NCBI RefSeq assembly: GCF_024666615.1
Contig: NZ_CP088297.1
Coordinates: 2,480,001 to 2,544,000 of the forward strand
Length of the DNA stretch: 64,000 nt
Source of the DNA: Aquabacterium sp. J223
Lineage (GTDB): Bacteria > Pseudomonadota > Gammaproteobacteria > Burkholderiales > Burkholderiaceae_C
Reading direction: 5' to 3'
Shown here: piece after piece, positions 26,643 to 35,731 of the stretch
How positions within the stretch are numbered: position 1 is the stretch's first letter
Layout: each line of letters opens with the position of its first letter
The notes under the pieces: generated by a model
What the model was told of the DNA's origin: nothing
Seen by the model: the letters and a program-made list of their open reading frames with translations, nothing else
Databases searched by the model: none
Translations under genes and position numbers: made by a program

Positions 26643-26791
26643 GTGGTGTCCTGGCGAGCGCCGCGCCGCGGGTCGCCGGAGAAAACCTGGGCGCGCTGCA
26701 TGGGGGCCGAAATTGTAGGGGCGGCCACTTGGACGCAGGCCGGCCGCTTTTCAGGCCATCGGCCGCAGGGGCCGCGGGGTCTAATCGCGGC

Positions 26792-27223
26792 ATGTCGCCG
26801 ATGTCCGCCTCCGCCTTCGCCCCTGCGCCCGCCCGCGGCTGGCGCCGCCGGGTCGCCATCGGCCTGCCGGTGCTGGCCCTGGTGGCGGCCGCCGCCTGGG
26901 CCGCCTGGGCCCGGCCCTGGGCCGCGCCGGCCTCGGCCCCACCCGGCCGCGACGCCGCGCTGCAGCGCCTGCAGGCGGCCTGCAGCCAGGCCATGCTGCA
27001 GAACAACTGCCGGGTGATGACCGGCGCCCCGGCCGCCGGCGCGTCGGTGGTGTTCATCGCCGGCGTCGGGCCGGTCGACGGCCAGGTCTACGAGCAGCTG
27101 CGCGCCAGCGGCGACGCCATGTGCGGCACCGTGCGCCAGGCCTGCGAGCGCGACTGGGACGGCGGCCAGTGCCGCACCGCCCGCGCCATGTTCAGCGTGG
27201 AGCCGCCCCTGCTCAACCGTTGA
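26792..27223 (+). CDS. Small membrane-anchored or secreted protein of unknown function
   Basis: A 143-aa protein with a basic start ([10 protein letters not shown]), one hydrophobic helix (about residues 23-40), then a soluble domain with four Cys: ACSQ, NNCRVM, MCGTV and [11 protein letters not shown]. The Cys pattern suggests disulfide bonds in the periplasm. No family is recognised. ATG 26792 is chosen, but 26801 (MSASAF) is as plausible. TCTAATC about 12 nt upstream could be a -10 element. The 3' end overlaps the convergent ribF by 11 nt. Confidence 0.6.
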   Translation: MSPMSASAFAPAPARGWRRRVAIGLPVLALVAAAAWAAWARPWAAPASAPPGRDAALQRLQAACSQAMLQNNCRVMTGAPAAGASVVFIAGVGPVDGQVYEQLRASGDAMCGTVRQACERDWDGGQCRTARAMFSVEPPLLNR

Positions 27224-28184
27224 TCGGGTGGAGGGCGAACCAGGCCCGCGCCTGTTCGACGTCCTCGGCGATCCCCGCCCGCAGCGCGTGCAGCGAGGGG
27301 TAGCGCCGCTCCTCGTGCAACCGGTGCAGCAGCTCGACGCGGACGCGCCGGCCGTAGGCCGCCTCGGGGCCGAGCGCCTCCGGCCACCGCAGGCAGTGCG
27401 TTTCCAGCAGCACCCGGCCGGCGTCCTCCACCGTCGGTCGCACGCCCAGGCTGGCCACGCCGGGCAGCGGCGAGTCCGCCAGGCCATGCACCTGCACGAC
27501 GAAGATGCCGTGCGCCGCCGGCTTGGCGTGCGGGAAGCGCAGGTTCAAGGTGCGGAAGCCCAGCTCGCGGCCCAGCTTGCGGCCGTGCAGCACATGGCCC
27601 GAGATGCTGTAGGGCCGGCCGAGCAGCACCGCCGCGCGTTCCATCTCGCCGGTGGCCAGCGCCTCGCGCACCGCCGAGCTGGACACGCGCAGGCCGTGCA
27701 CCTCGTAGCTGTTCATGCGGGCCACGTCGAAGCCCTTGGCGGTGCCCTCGGCGTCCAGCAGCGCGTAGTCGCCGGCGCGCTTGGCGCCGAAGCGGAAGTC
27801 GTCGCCGACCAGCACGTAGCGCGCGCGCAGGCCGCGCACCAGCACGTCGTCGACGAAGGCCTGAGGGCTCTGGCGCGCCAGCCGCTCGTCGAAGCGAAGC
27901 ACCACCACCTGGTCGACGCCGCAGCGGTCCAGCTCGTCGAGCTTGTCGCGCAGGGTGGAGATGCGCGCCGGCGCCTGCTCCGGCCGGCCCGAGCGTTCGG
28001 CGAAGAAGTCGCGCGGGTGCGGCTCGAAGGTCAGCACGCAGCTCAGGGCGTGGCGGTGCACGGCCTCGCTTTTCAGCAGGGCCAGCATCGCCTGGTGCCC
28101 GCGGTGCACGCCGTCGAAGTTGCCCAGGGTGACCGCGCTGGCCGGGGCCAGGCCGTCATGGTTCAGGCCGCGGAAGACTCGCAT
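27213..28184 (-). CDS. ribF: Bifunctional riboflavin kinase/FAD synthetase
   Basis: A 323-aa enzyme converting riboflavin to FMN and then FAD. N-terminal FMN adenylyltransferase: GNFDGVHRGHQAML with the HxGH-type nucleotide motif, FEPHPRDFF and RYVLVGDDFRFG, SSSAVREAL. C-terminal flavokinase: GRKLGRELGFRTLNL and GVRPTV (PTxN-like). Length is normal. ATG 28184 begins MRVFRGL, a typical start. Ten nucleotides lie between it and the pseudouridine synthase stop, so they may be co-transcribed. Confidence 0.96.
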   Translation of the reverse strand: MRVFRGLNHDGLAPASAVTLGNFDGVHRGHQAMLALLKSEAVHRHALSCVLTFEPHPRDFFAERSGRPEQAPARISTLRDKLDELDRCGVDQVVVLRFDERLARQSPQAFVDDVLVRGLRARYVLVGDDFRFGAKRAGDYALLDAEGTAKGFDVARMNSYEVHGLRVSSSAVREALATGEMERAAVLLGRPYSISGHVLHGRKLGRELGFRTLNLRFPHAKPAAHGIFVVQVHGLADSPLPGVASLGVRPTVEDAGRVLLETHCLRWPEALGPEAAYGRRVRVELLHRLHEERRYPSLHALRAGIAEDVEQARAWFALHPING

Positions 28185-28194
28185 CGTGCGGTGA

Positions 28195-28908
28195 TTATCC
28201 CGGCGCGTCCTGCGCCGCATCGAAGCGCATGCCCGCGTCCAGCCAGCGCCACCGTCCCGGCGGCAGGTCGTCCGGCAGCGCCAGCGGGCCGAAGCGGCTG
28301 CGGTGCAGCGCCACCACCCGGTTGCCCACCGCCGCCACCATGCGCTTGACCTGGTGGTAGCGGCCTTCGGTGAGCGTCAGCTCCAGCGCGTGCGGGCCGG
28401 TGGTGGCGGCCGACGCGGCACGCGCCGGCGCGGGGTCGTCGTGCAGCACCACCCCCTCGCGCAGCCGCGTGAGCTGGTCCTCGGTCACCGGGTCGGCGCA
28501 GGTGGCCTGGTAGACCTTGGCCACGTGGCGCTTGGGGTGCGTCAGCCGGTGGAGGAGACCGCCATCGTCCGTCAGCAGCAGCAGGCCGGTGGTGTCCTGG
28601 TCGAGCCGGCCCACCGGCTGCACGCCGCGCCGGCGCAGCGGCGGCGGCAGCAGCGTCATCACGCTGGGCCAGGCGCCCGGCTTCTGCGAACACTCGTACC
28701 CCGGCGGCTTGTGCAGCAGGACCAGCGCGCGGGGGTGGTAGGGCCAGGCCACGCCGCCGACCTCGACGACCAGCCCGGTCGGTTCGACCTCCGCCCAGGG
28801 CTCGTCGACCACCACGCCACCGACGCGCACCTCGCCGGCCCGCACCAGCGCCGCGCACTCGCGGCGGGTGCCGAAGCCTTGGGAGAAGAGCAGGGCGGCG
28901 AGCTGCAT
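28195..28908 (-). CDS. RsuA/RluE-family rRNA pseudouridine synthase
   Basis: A 237-aa pseudouridine synthase with an N-terminal S4 RNA-binding domain (QLAALLFSQGFGTRRECAAL, VRVGGVVVDEP) and a catalytic domain with the signature PVGRLDQDTTGLLLLTDDG, where Asp attacks the uridine. EGRYHQVKRMVAAVGNRVVA is the conserved C-terminal motif. The S4 domain and absence of a long tail favour RsuA (16S rRNA position 516), but RluB/E/F types cannot be excluded. A start four codons upstream (28920) is also possible; no ribosome site is obvious for either. Confidence 0.88.
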   Translation of the reverse strand: MQLAALLFSQGFGTRRECAALVRAGEVRVGGVVVDEPWAEVEPTGLVVEVGGVAWPYHPRALVLLHKPPGYECSQKPGAWPSVMTLLPPPLRRRGVQPVGRLDQDTTGLLLLTDDGGLLHRLTHPKRHVAKVYQATCADPVTEDQLTRLREGVVLHDDPAPARAASAATTGPHALELTLTEGRYHQVKRMVAAVGNRVVALHRSRFGPLALPDDLPPGRWRWLDAGMRFDAAQDAPG

Positions 28909-28947
28909 GGCGGGCCGCATTGTCGCGGCCCGTCGTTTACCGTCAGG

Positions 28948-30069
28948 TCAGGCGAAGACGCCGGCCGTCTCTTGCATGCGCGCCGAGACCTCGCCGAGGT
29001 GGTGCATCGTGTCGCCGAAGGTCATCTCCATGCAGGTGAGGCGCTTGAAGTAGTGGCCGGCGGCGTACTCCATGGTCACGCCGATGCCGCCGTGCAGCTG
29101 GATCGACTGCTGGCCGACGAAGCGCATCGACTGCCCCAGCTGCACCTTGGCCTGCGACAGCGCACGCCGCCGGACGTCGGCCGGCTCGCCCAGCTTCAGC
29201 GTGGCGTAGTAGCTCATCGAGCGCGCCAGCTCCTGCTGCATCTTGCAGTCGGCCACCCGGTGGCGCAGCGCCTGGAAGCTGGCGATGGGCACGTTGAACT
29301 GCTTGCGGGTGTTGAGGTACTCGACGGTGAGCGCCATCAGCGCGTCCATCGCGCCGACGGCCTCGGCGGCCAGCGCGGCGATGCCGACGTCCACCGCCTG
29401 CTCCAGCACCGCCAGGCCCTGCGCGCCCGGCACCAGCAGCGTCGCGGCGGCGCCGTCAAAGCGCACGCCGGCCGCGCGGCCGCCGTCGTGCAGCGCGTGG
29501 CCACGGGCGGTCACGCCCGCCGCCTGCCGCTCGACGAGGAACAGCGCCAGCCCCTCCGCGGTGCCTGCCGGCACGATGAAGGCGTCGGCCTGGTCGCCCA
29601 CCGGCACCAGCCCCTTCTCGCCGCTGACCGTCCAGCCGCCGTTGCGCGGCTCCGCGCGGGCCTCGACGCGGTCGAGGCGGTAGCGGGCGGCGCGCTCCTG
29701 GTGGGCCAGCACGACGAGCGCCGAACCGTCGGCGATGCGCGGCAGCCAGGCCTCCTGCACGGCGTCGCCGGCCTGCGTCAGCACCGTGGGCGCGACGAGG
29801 GCGGTGGCGGCCAGCGGCTCCAGCACCAGGCCGCGCCCCAGTTCCTCCATCACCACCATCGCCTCCACCGGGCCCATGGCCAGGCCGCCATGCGCTTGCG
29901 GCACCTGCAGCGCCGTCAGGCCGAGCTCGGCCAGTTGGGCGTAGCGCCGGCGGTCGAAGCCGCCGGCCTTGACGATGGCCATGCGCTGCTCGAAGCCGTA
30001 CTCCTGCGACACCCAGCGCCGCACCGCGTCGCGCAGCTGTTCCTGATCGTCCGAAAAGTCGAAGTCCAT
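28948..30069 (-). CDS. Acyl-CoA dehydrogenase, small-subunit type
   Basis: A 373-aa flavoprotein of the acyl-CoA dehydrogenase family, starting MDFDFSDDQEQLRDAVRRWV. C-terminal features are QLHGGIGVTMEYAAGHYFKR and the FAD-contacting RHRVADCKMQQ. With the following gene it resembles heteromeric dehydrogenases such as PimD/PimC, where one subunit of each pair lacks parts of the active site. Such pairs oxidise dicarboxylic, aromatic or steroid-derived acyl-CoAs; the substrate here is unknown. AGGTGGATGAG precedes the ATG. Separated from the large-subunit gene by about 130 nt of tandem hairpins. Confidence 0.88.
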   Translation of the reverse strand: MDFDFSDDQEQLRDAVRRWVSQEYGFEQRMAIVKAGGFDRRRYAQLAELGLTALQVPQAHGGLAMGPVEAMVVMEELGRGLVLEPLAATALVAPTVLTQAGDAVQEAWLPRIADGSALVVLAHQERAARYRLDRVEARAEPRNGGWTVSGEKGLVPVGDQADAFIVPAGTAEGLALFLVERQAAGVTARGHALHDGGRAAGVRFDGAAATLLVPGAQGLAVLEQAVDVGIAALAAEAVGAMDALMALTVEYLNTRKQFNVPIASFQALRHRVADCKMQQELARSMSYYATLKLGEPADVRRRALSQAKVQLGQSMRFVGQQSIQLHGGIGVTMEYAAGHYFKRLTCMEMTFGDTMHHLGEVSARMQETAGVFA

Positions 30070-30084
30070 CTCATCCACCTTCTC

Positions 30085-30165
30085 ACTGGAGCCCCCTCCC
30101 GGAGGGGGCTGGGGGAGCCGTCTGCATGACTGGAGCCCCCGCTTGGAGGGGGGCTCGGGGGAGCC
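30085..30165. repeat. Two tandem hairpin units between the acyl-CoA dehydrogenase genes
   Basis: Two imperfect copies of a roughly 43-nt unit: ACTGGAGCCCCC, a complementary GGGGGCT arm, then GGGGGAGCCGT. Hairpins are at 30090-30110 and 30134-30155, each with 7-nt arms (AGCCCCC/GGGGGCT) and 7-nt loops. A T-run is missing, so they are more like RNA-processing or repeat elements than simple terminators. Confidence 0.6.
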
Positions 30166-30200
30166 GTGGTGACTGCGCAAAGCGCAGACGGGCATCGGCT

Positions 30201-31397
30201 TTAGCCGAGGACCGTCTGCGCGACGATGTTGCGTTGCACTTCGTTCGATCCACCGTAGATCGTCGTCTTGCGGTAGTTGAAGTACTGGCCGGCCAGCGGC
30301 GCCAGCAGCGGCGGCACCACCTGGTCGCCCTGCCAGCCGGCCTCCATCGCCTCGGCGACGTAGGCGGTGGTCCAGGGACCGCCGGCCAGCATCATCAGCT
30401 CGGTGTAGCGCTGCTGGATCTCGCTGCCGCGGATCTTCAGCAGGCCGGCCACGTCGAGCGCCTTCTTGCCGCTGCTGCCGTGCTCGGCCTTGGCCTCCTC
30501 GGACAGCACGCGCAGCACCATCATCTCCAGCGCCACGATGTCCACTTCCAGCAGCGCGATCTGGTCGCGGAAGCGCGCGTCGTCGTAGACACCCTCGGCC
30601 ATGGCGATGCGCTTGAGCCGCTCCAGTTCGCGCTTGGCGGCGTTGACGCCGGCGATGTTGGTCCGTTCGTGCGCGAGCAGGTACTTGGCGTACGTCCAGC
30701 CCTTGTTCTCCTCGCCGACCAGGTTCTCCGCCGGCACCTCGACGTTGTCGAAGAACACCTCGTTGACCTCGTGCTCGCCGTCGATGGTGATGATCGGCCG
30801 CACGGTGATGCCCGGGCTCTTCATGTCGACGAGCAGGAAACTGATGCCCTCCTGCTTGCGCGCCTGCGGGTCGGTGCGCACGAGGCAGAAGATCCAGTCG
30901 CCGTACTGGCCCAGCGTGGTCCAGGTCTTCTGGCCGTTGACGATGTACTTGTCGCCCACGCGCTCGGCGCGGGTCTTCAGGCCCGCCAGGTCGGAGCCGG
31001 CACCCGGCTCGCTGTAGCCCTGGCTCCACCACACCTCGCCGCTCATGATGCCGGGCAGGTGGCGCCGCTGCTGCTCGGGGCTGCCGAAGGCCATGATCAC
31101 CGGCGCCACCATGACCGGGCCGAAGGGCGCGATGCGCGGTGCCCCGGCCAGCGCGCATTCCTCTTCGAACAGGTGGCGCTGGATGGCGTCCCAGCCCGGG
31201 CCGCCGAAGGCCTTGGGCCAGCCGTAGCCGTGCCAGCCCTTCTGGCCCAGGATCCCGGCCCAGCGCTGCATGTCGTCCTTGGTCAGGCGCAGGGCGTGGT
31301 GGACCTTGTGGCTGATGTCGGCCGGCAGGTGCTGGCGCACCCACTGGCGGATCTCCTCGCGGAACGCCTGCTGCTCCGCCGTGAATTGAAGGTCCAT
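30201..31397 (-). CDS. Acyl-CoA dehydrogenase, large-subunit type
   Basis: A 398-aa acyl-CoA dehydrogenase starting MDLQFTAEQQAFREEIRQWV, the opening of PimC-like large subunits. It contains WWSQGYSEPGAGSDLAGLKT (FAD and substrate contact), VNGQKTWTTLG and the C-terminal YGGSNEVQRNIVAQTVLG. Together with the gene at 28948 it likely forms an alpha2beta2 enzyme that introduces a double bond into a CoA thioester. GAGGAGACAGC precedes the ATG at good spacing. The genes are in the same direction; the tandem hairpins between them may set the ratio of subunits. Confidence 0.9.
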   Translation of the reverse strand: MDLQFTAEQQAFREEIRQWVRQHLPADISHKVHHALRLTKDDMQRWAGILGQKGWHGYGWPKAFGGPGWDAIQRHLFEEECALAGAPRIAPFGPVMVAPVIMAFGSPEQQRRHLPGIMSGEVWWSQGYSEPGAGSDLAGLKTRAERVGDKYIVNGQKTWTTLGQYGDWIFCLVRTDPQARKQEGISFLLVDMKSPGITVRPIITIDGEHEVNEVFFDNVEVPAENLVGEENKGWTYAKYLLAHERTNIAGVNAAKRELERLKRIAMAEGVYDDARFRDQIALLEVDIVALEMMVLRVLSEEAKAEHGSSGKKALDVAGLLKIRGSEIQQRYTELMMLAGGPWTTAYVAEAMEAGWQGDQVVPPLLAPLAGQYFNYRKTTIYGGSNEVQRNIVAQTVLG

Positions 31398-31626
31398 GCT
31401 GTCTCCTCTGGCGACGGCACCGGGCGGCCGCGCCGTTGCGAATGTGGAACGTTGTAGCACCTTCGCGGCGTGGCCGGCTGTCATGGCTGCGACAAACGGT
31501 CGGCCGTTCCGCTGTGCAGCACGGCAGCGGCGACGTCGGCCGCTCGCACGTCGCCTTCCGGTCGTCTTGCAAGCTTCACGGCGCCTTCACCGCGGCGTCA
31601 TCGCTGTCGGACGATGCTGCCGGCCC

Positions 31627-32547
31627 ATGCAGCGCGACTCGACCGCCTACCGCAGCGCCTGGAACAGCGCCACCCTGGCGGCGGCCGGCGCCCACCGCGA
31701 CGGCGTCCCCGACCCCGCGCCCGCCGAAGGCCAGCAGCGTTACCGGACGATCTGGATCTCGGACCTGCACCTGGGCACCCCGGGCTGCCAGGCCGCCGCG
31801 CTGCTCGACTTCCTGCGCTGCACCGAGAGCGAGACGCTCTTCCTCGTCGGCGACATCGTCGACGGCTGGCAGCTCCAGCGCCAGTGGTACTGGCCGCAGG
31901 CGCACAACGACGTCGTGCAGAAGCTGCTGCGCAAGGCCCGCAAGGGCACCCGCGTGCTGTTCGTGCCGGGCAACCACGACGAGTTCGCTCGCCGCTACCT
32001 GGGCCACGACTTCGGCGGCATCGAGGTGGTGGAGGAATGGCTGCACCGCACGGCGGACGGCCGCGTCCTCTGGGTGACCCACGGCGACCTGTACGACGGC
32101 GTCGTCCAGTGCGCGCGCTGGCTGGCGCATGTCGGCGACCAAGCTTACGAGCTCACGCTCAAGCTCAACCGCCACCTCAACTCGCTGCGTGCGCGGCTCG
32201 GGCTGCCGTACTGGAGCCTGTCCAAGTACCTCAAGCTCAAGGTCAAGCGGGCGGTGAGCTACGTCGGCGACTTCGAAGCCGCGCTGGCCCGGGCGGCCCG
32301 CGAACGCGGAGCGCATGGCGTCGTCTGCGGCCACATCCACCATGCCGAGCTGCGCGAGGTCGACGGCGTGCTCTACGCCAACGACGGCGACTGGGTCGAG
32401 AGCCTGACCGCGCTGGTCGAGCACGCCGACGGCCGGCTGGAGATCGTCGACTGGTCGCCGCGCGTGGGCCGGCGGCCCGCGCCGGCGCCGGAGACCGCGA
32501 TCGAGGACGACGAGGCGCCTGCGCCCGTGATGGGAGGGGCGTCATGA
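31627..32547 (+). CDS. Metallophosphoesterase, LpxH/UDP-diacylglucosamine diphosphatase-like
   Basis: A 306-aa calcineurin-like phosphoesterase with all metal motifs in order: SDLHLG, GDIVDGW, GNHDEFA, THGDLYD and CGHIHHAE. It resembles the LpxH-related group often annotated as UDP-2,3-diacylglucosamine diphosphatase, but the N-terminal 38 residues and the acidic Pro-rich tail differ from true LpxH. The next gene is a glycosyltransferase whose ATG overlaps its TGA (ATGA), so the pair may act on a glycolipid or cell-envelope sugar. True LpxH activity in lipid A synthesis is not certain. Confidence 0.85.
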   Translation: MQRDSTAYRSAWNSATLAAAGAHRDGVPDPAPAEGQQRYRTIWISDLHLGTPGCQAAALLDFLRCTESETLFLVGDIVDGWQLQRQWYWPQAHNDVVQKLLRKARKGTRVLFVPGNHDEFARRYLGHDFGGIEVVEEWLHRTADGRVLWVTHGDLYDGVVQCARWLAHVGDQAYELTLKLNRHLNSLRARLGLPYWSLSKYLKLKVKRAVSYVGDFEAALARAARERGAHGVVCGHIHHAELREVDGVLYANDGDWVESLTALVEHADGRLEIVDWSPRVGRRPAPAPETAIEDDEAPAPVMGGAS

Positions 32548-33584
32548 GGATCGTGTTGGTGACGGATGCCTGGACGCCGCAGGTCAACGGCGTGGTCACC
32601 ACGCTGGTCGAACTGGTGGCGCACCTGCAGGCCAAGGGGCACCGGGTGGAACTGATCGAGCCCGGCGGCTTCCGCACCTTCCCCTGCCCCGGATACCCGG
32701 AGATCGAGCTGGCCTGGCGGCCGAGGCGCGAGGTGGCGCGCCGGCTCGACGACTTCGCGCCCGACGCGGTGCACATCGCCACCGAAGGACCGCTGGGCGG
32801 TGCCGCCCGGGCCCACTGCCTGCGCCGCGGCTGGGCCTTCACCACCGCCTTCCACACCCGGTTCCCCGACATCCTGGCCCGGTCGCTCAAGGTGCCGGCG
32901 CGTTGGGGCTATGCCTGGTTCCGCCGTTTCCACCGCCCGTCGTCGGGGGTGATGGTGCCCACCGGCGGGATGCTGAAGCTGCTGCGCGACGAACACCGCT
33001 TCGACCACCTGCTGGAGTGGTCGCACGGCGTCGACCTCGAGCTCTTCAAGCCCAGCGAGCCGTTGCCCCTGACCCTGCCGCGGCCGCTCTTCCTCTACGT
33101 CGGCCGGGTGTCGTGGGAGAAGAACCTGTCGGCCTTCCTCGACCTGAAGCTGCCGGGCAGCAAGCTGGTCTACGGGGTCGGCCCCCTGCTGGACAGGCTC
33201 AAGGCGCAGCACCCCGAGGTGCACTGGCGCGGCGTGGTGCCGCGCACCGAGCTGCCGCGCATCTACGCCAGCGCCGACGTCTTCGTCATGCCCTCCCGCA
33301 GCGAGACCTTCGGCCTGGTCATGCTGGAGGCCATGGCCTGCGGCACCCCCGTGGCGGCCTACCCGGAGGCCGGCCCGCTGGACGTGATCGGCGCCAGCCG
33401 CGGCGGCGTGCTGGACGCCGACCTGGGCCGCGCCGCCATGGCGGCGCTGGACTGCCCGCGCGAGGCGGCGCTGGCCCGCGCGCACGAGTTCGACTGGCGG
33501 GCGGTGGGCGACCAGTTCCTGTCGTTCCTGGTCGGCGTTCACACCCGGTCACGTTGTCACGGCGCCGACATCGTTCCTTCATAA
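32544..33584 (+). CDS. Glycosyltransferase, GT4 family
   Basis: A 346-aa GT-B fold glycosyltransferase. N-terminal acceptor domain begins MRIVLVTDAWTPQVNGVVTT; the donor domain shows LYVGRVSWEKN, GVGPLLDRLK and PSRSETFGLVMLEAMACGTP with the E-x7-E pair. It is close in style to alpha-mannosyltransferases of the MgtA/PimB group, which glycosylate diacylglycerol or phosphatidylinositol-like lipids. Coupled to the preceding phosphoesterase (4-nt overlap). Donor and acceptor unknown. Confidence 0.88.
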   Translation: MRIVLVTDAWTPQVNGVVTTLVELVAHLQAKGHRVELIEPGGFRTFPCPGYPEIELAWRPRREVARRLDDFAPDAVHIATEGPLGGAARAHCLRRGWAFTTAFHTRFPDILARSLKVPARWGYAWFRRFHRPSSGVMVPTGGMLKLLRDEHRFDHLLEWSHGVDLELFKPSEPLPLTLPRPLFLYVGRVSWEKNLSAFLDLKLPGSKLVYGVGPLLDRLKAQHPEVHWRGVVPRTELPRIYASADVFVMPSRSETFGLVMLEAMACGTPVAAYPEAGPLDVIGASRGGVLDADLGRAAMAALDCPREAALARAHEFDWRAVGDQFLSFLVGVHTRSRCHGADIVPS

Positions 33585-33593
33585 ACTGGGCCG

Positions 33594-35705
33594 ATGAACG
33601 ACGCCCTGGTCGCGGCCCCCGCGGCGCTGACCGCCACCACCTGGCTGAACCGCGAAAGCGCCATCCTCCGATTCAACGAGCGGGTGCTGGCGCAGGCCCT
33701 GCGCGACGACGTGCCGCTGCTCGAACGGTTGCGCTACATCACCATCGTCTCGTCCAACATGGACGAGTTCTTCGAGGTGCGCTATGCCGACCTGCTGGAG
33801 GCCTCGCGACTCGCGGGCACCGGCGTGTCGCCCGGCGACGTGGAGGCGGTGGCCGCCCAGGCCCATGCGCTGATCGCCGAGCAGTACCGGCTGTTCAACG
33901 AGCAGGTGATGCCGGCCCTGCAGCGCGAGGGCATCGTCATCCTCAACCACGCCGACCGGGACGCCGCACAACGGCGCTGGGTGGCCGACTTCTTCCAGTC
34001 GCAGGTGCGGCCGCTGCTGGTGCCGGTGGGCCTGGACCCGGCGCACCCGTTCCCGCAGGTGGCCAACAAGTCGCTGAACTTCATCGTGCGGCTGTCGGGC
34101 CGCGACGCCTTCGGCCGCGAGAACACCATCGCCATCATCCGCGTGCCGCGGGTGCTGCCGCGGGTGATCCGTCTGCCCGACCGCCTCGGCCACGGCCGCC
34201 AGGCCTTCGTGCTGCTGACCAGCGTCATCCGCGCCCACCTGGACGAGCTGTTCGGCGACCGGCCGGTGGAGGCCTTCTCGCAGTTCCGGGTCACCCGCGA
34301 CTCGGACCTGGAAGTCGACGAGGACGACGTCACCAACCTGCGCCAGGCGCTGCGCAGCGGCCTGACCACCCGCCACTTCGGTCAGGCCATCCGGCTGGAG
34401 GTGGTGTCCAGCTGCCCGCCGGAGCTGTCGCTGTTCCTGCTGCAGCAGTTCGGCCTGCCGGAAAGCGCGCTGTACAAGGTCGACGGACCGGTCAACCTGG
34501 TGCGGCTGAACCAGCTCATCGACCAGTCGCATGCGCCGCTGCTGCGCTTCGCGCCGCACGACCCGACCTACCCGGCCAAGCGCATGCCGCGCCAGCGTTC
34601 CACCTTCGAGCGGCTGAAGGACGGCGACCTGCTGCTGCACCACCCGTTCGAGAGCTTCGAGCCGGTGGTGCACTTCCTGCGCGAGGCGGTCGAGGACCCC
34701 GAGGTGCTGGCCATCAAGATGACCATCTACCGTGCGGGCGCCGAGTCCGCGCTGATGGACTGGCTGATCGAGGCGGCGCGCCGCGGCAAGGAGGTGATGG
34801 CCGTGGTCGAGCTGAAGGCCCGCTTCGACGAGGAGGCCAACATCAACTGGGCCGAGCGGCTGGAGGCGGTGGGCGCGCAGGTGGTCTACGGCATCGTCGG
34901 CCTGAAGACGCACGCCAAGCTGCTGCTGGTCACGCGCCGCGAAGGCGCCGGCGGCCGCCGCGGCGCCCGGCAGCTGCGGCGCTATGCGCACCTGTCCACC
35001 GGCAACTACAACATCCGCACCGCCCGCCTGTACACCGACGTCGGCTACCTCACCGCCGACCCCGAGCTGACCGCGGACGCCGACGCGGTGTTCCATCAGC
35101 TGGCCAGCCTGACCGCGCTGCGCGCCACCCAGCGGCTGCTCACCGCGCCGTTCGTGCTGCACCAGCGCATGCTGGAGCACATCCGGCAGGTCGCGGAGGC
35201 GGCGCGTATGGGCCGGCCGGCCCGCATCGTGGTGAAGGTCAACGCGCTGACGGATCCGCAGCTGATGGAAGCGCTGGAGGCGGCCGGCCAGGCGGGCGCC
35301 GAGATCGACCTCATCGTGCGCGGCGCCTGCATGCTGCCGCCCGGCGTGCCGGGCCGCACCGAGCGCATCCGGGTGCGTTCGGTGATCGGCCGCTTCCTCG
35401 AACACTCGCGGGTCCTCTACTTCCGCTGGGGCCCCAGCGAACGCGACGAGGCGCTGTACCTGTCCAGCGCCGACTGGATGACGCGCAACATGCTGCGCCG
35501 CATCGAGCTCGCCTGGCCGGTTCGCGACGCCGCGCTGCGCCAGCGGGTGATCGACGAATGCCTGGTGCCCTACCTGCACGACAGCAAGGACGCCTGGCTG
35601 CTGCAACCCGACGGCCGCTACCGCCGCGTACAGCCGGCGGACGGCCAGCCGGCGGTGTCGGCCCAGCAGGCGTTGATGGGCCGCTACATGGCCACCTCCC
35701 CTTGA
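33594..35705 (+). CDS. ppk1: Polyphosphate kinase 1
   Basis: A 703-aa enzyme making polyphosphate from ATP. The autophosphorylated His is in LKTHAKLLL (H440), and the second conserved His in YAHLSTGNYN. N-terminal domain begins LNRESAILRFNERVLAQAL, a strong PPK1 signature; IKMTIYRAG is the ATP-binding head. It lies 9 nt after the glycosyltransferase stop and 26 nt before sixA. The exopolyphosphatase gene ppx is 3.6 kb downstream on the opposite strand. Confidence 0.97.
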   Translation: MNDALVAAPAALTATTWLNRESAILRFNERVLAQALRDDVPLLERLRYITIVSSNMDEFFEVRYADLLEASRLAGTGVSPGDVEAVAAQAHALIAEQYRLFNEQVMPALQREGIVILNHADRDAAQRRWVADFFQSQVRPLLVPVGLDPAHPFPQVANKSLNFIVRLSGRDAFGRENTIAIIRVPRVLPRVIRLPDRLGHGRQAFVLLTSVIRAHLDELFGDRPVEAFSQFRVTRDSDLEVDEDDVTNLRQALRSGLTTRHFGQAIRLEVVSSCPPELSLFLLQQFGLPESALYKVDGPVNLVRLNQLIDQSHAPLLRFAPHDPTYPAKRMPRQRSTFERLKDGDLLLHHPFESFEPVVHFLREAVEDPEVLAIKMTIYRAGAESALMDWLIEAARRGKEVMAVVELKARFDEEANINWAERLEAVGAQVVYGIVGLKTHAKLLLVTRREGAGGRRGARQLRRYAHLSTGNYNIRTARLYTDVGYLTADPELTADADAVFHQLASLTALRATQRLLTAPFVLHQRMLEHIRQVAEAARMGRPARIVVKVNALTDPQLMEALEAAGQAGAEIDLIVRGACMLPPGVPGRTERIRVRSVIGRFLEHSRVLYFRWGPSERDEALYLSSADWMTRNMLRRIELAWPVRDAALRQRVIDECLVPYLHDSKDAWLLQPDGRYRRVQPADGQPAVSAQQALMGRYMATSP

Positions 35706-35731
35706 AGCGAAAGAAGAAGGAGCGCCGGACC

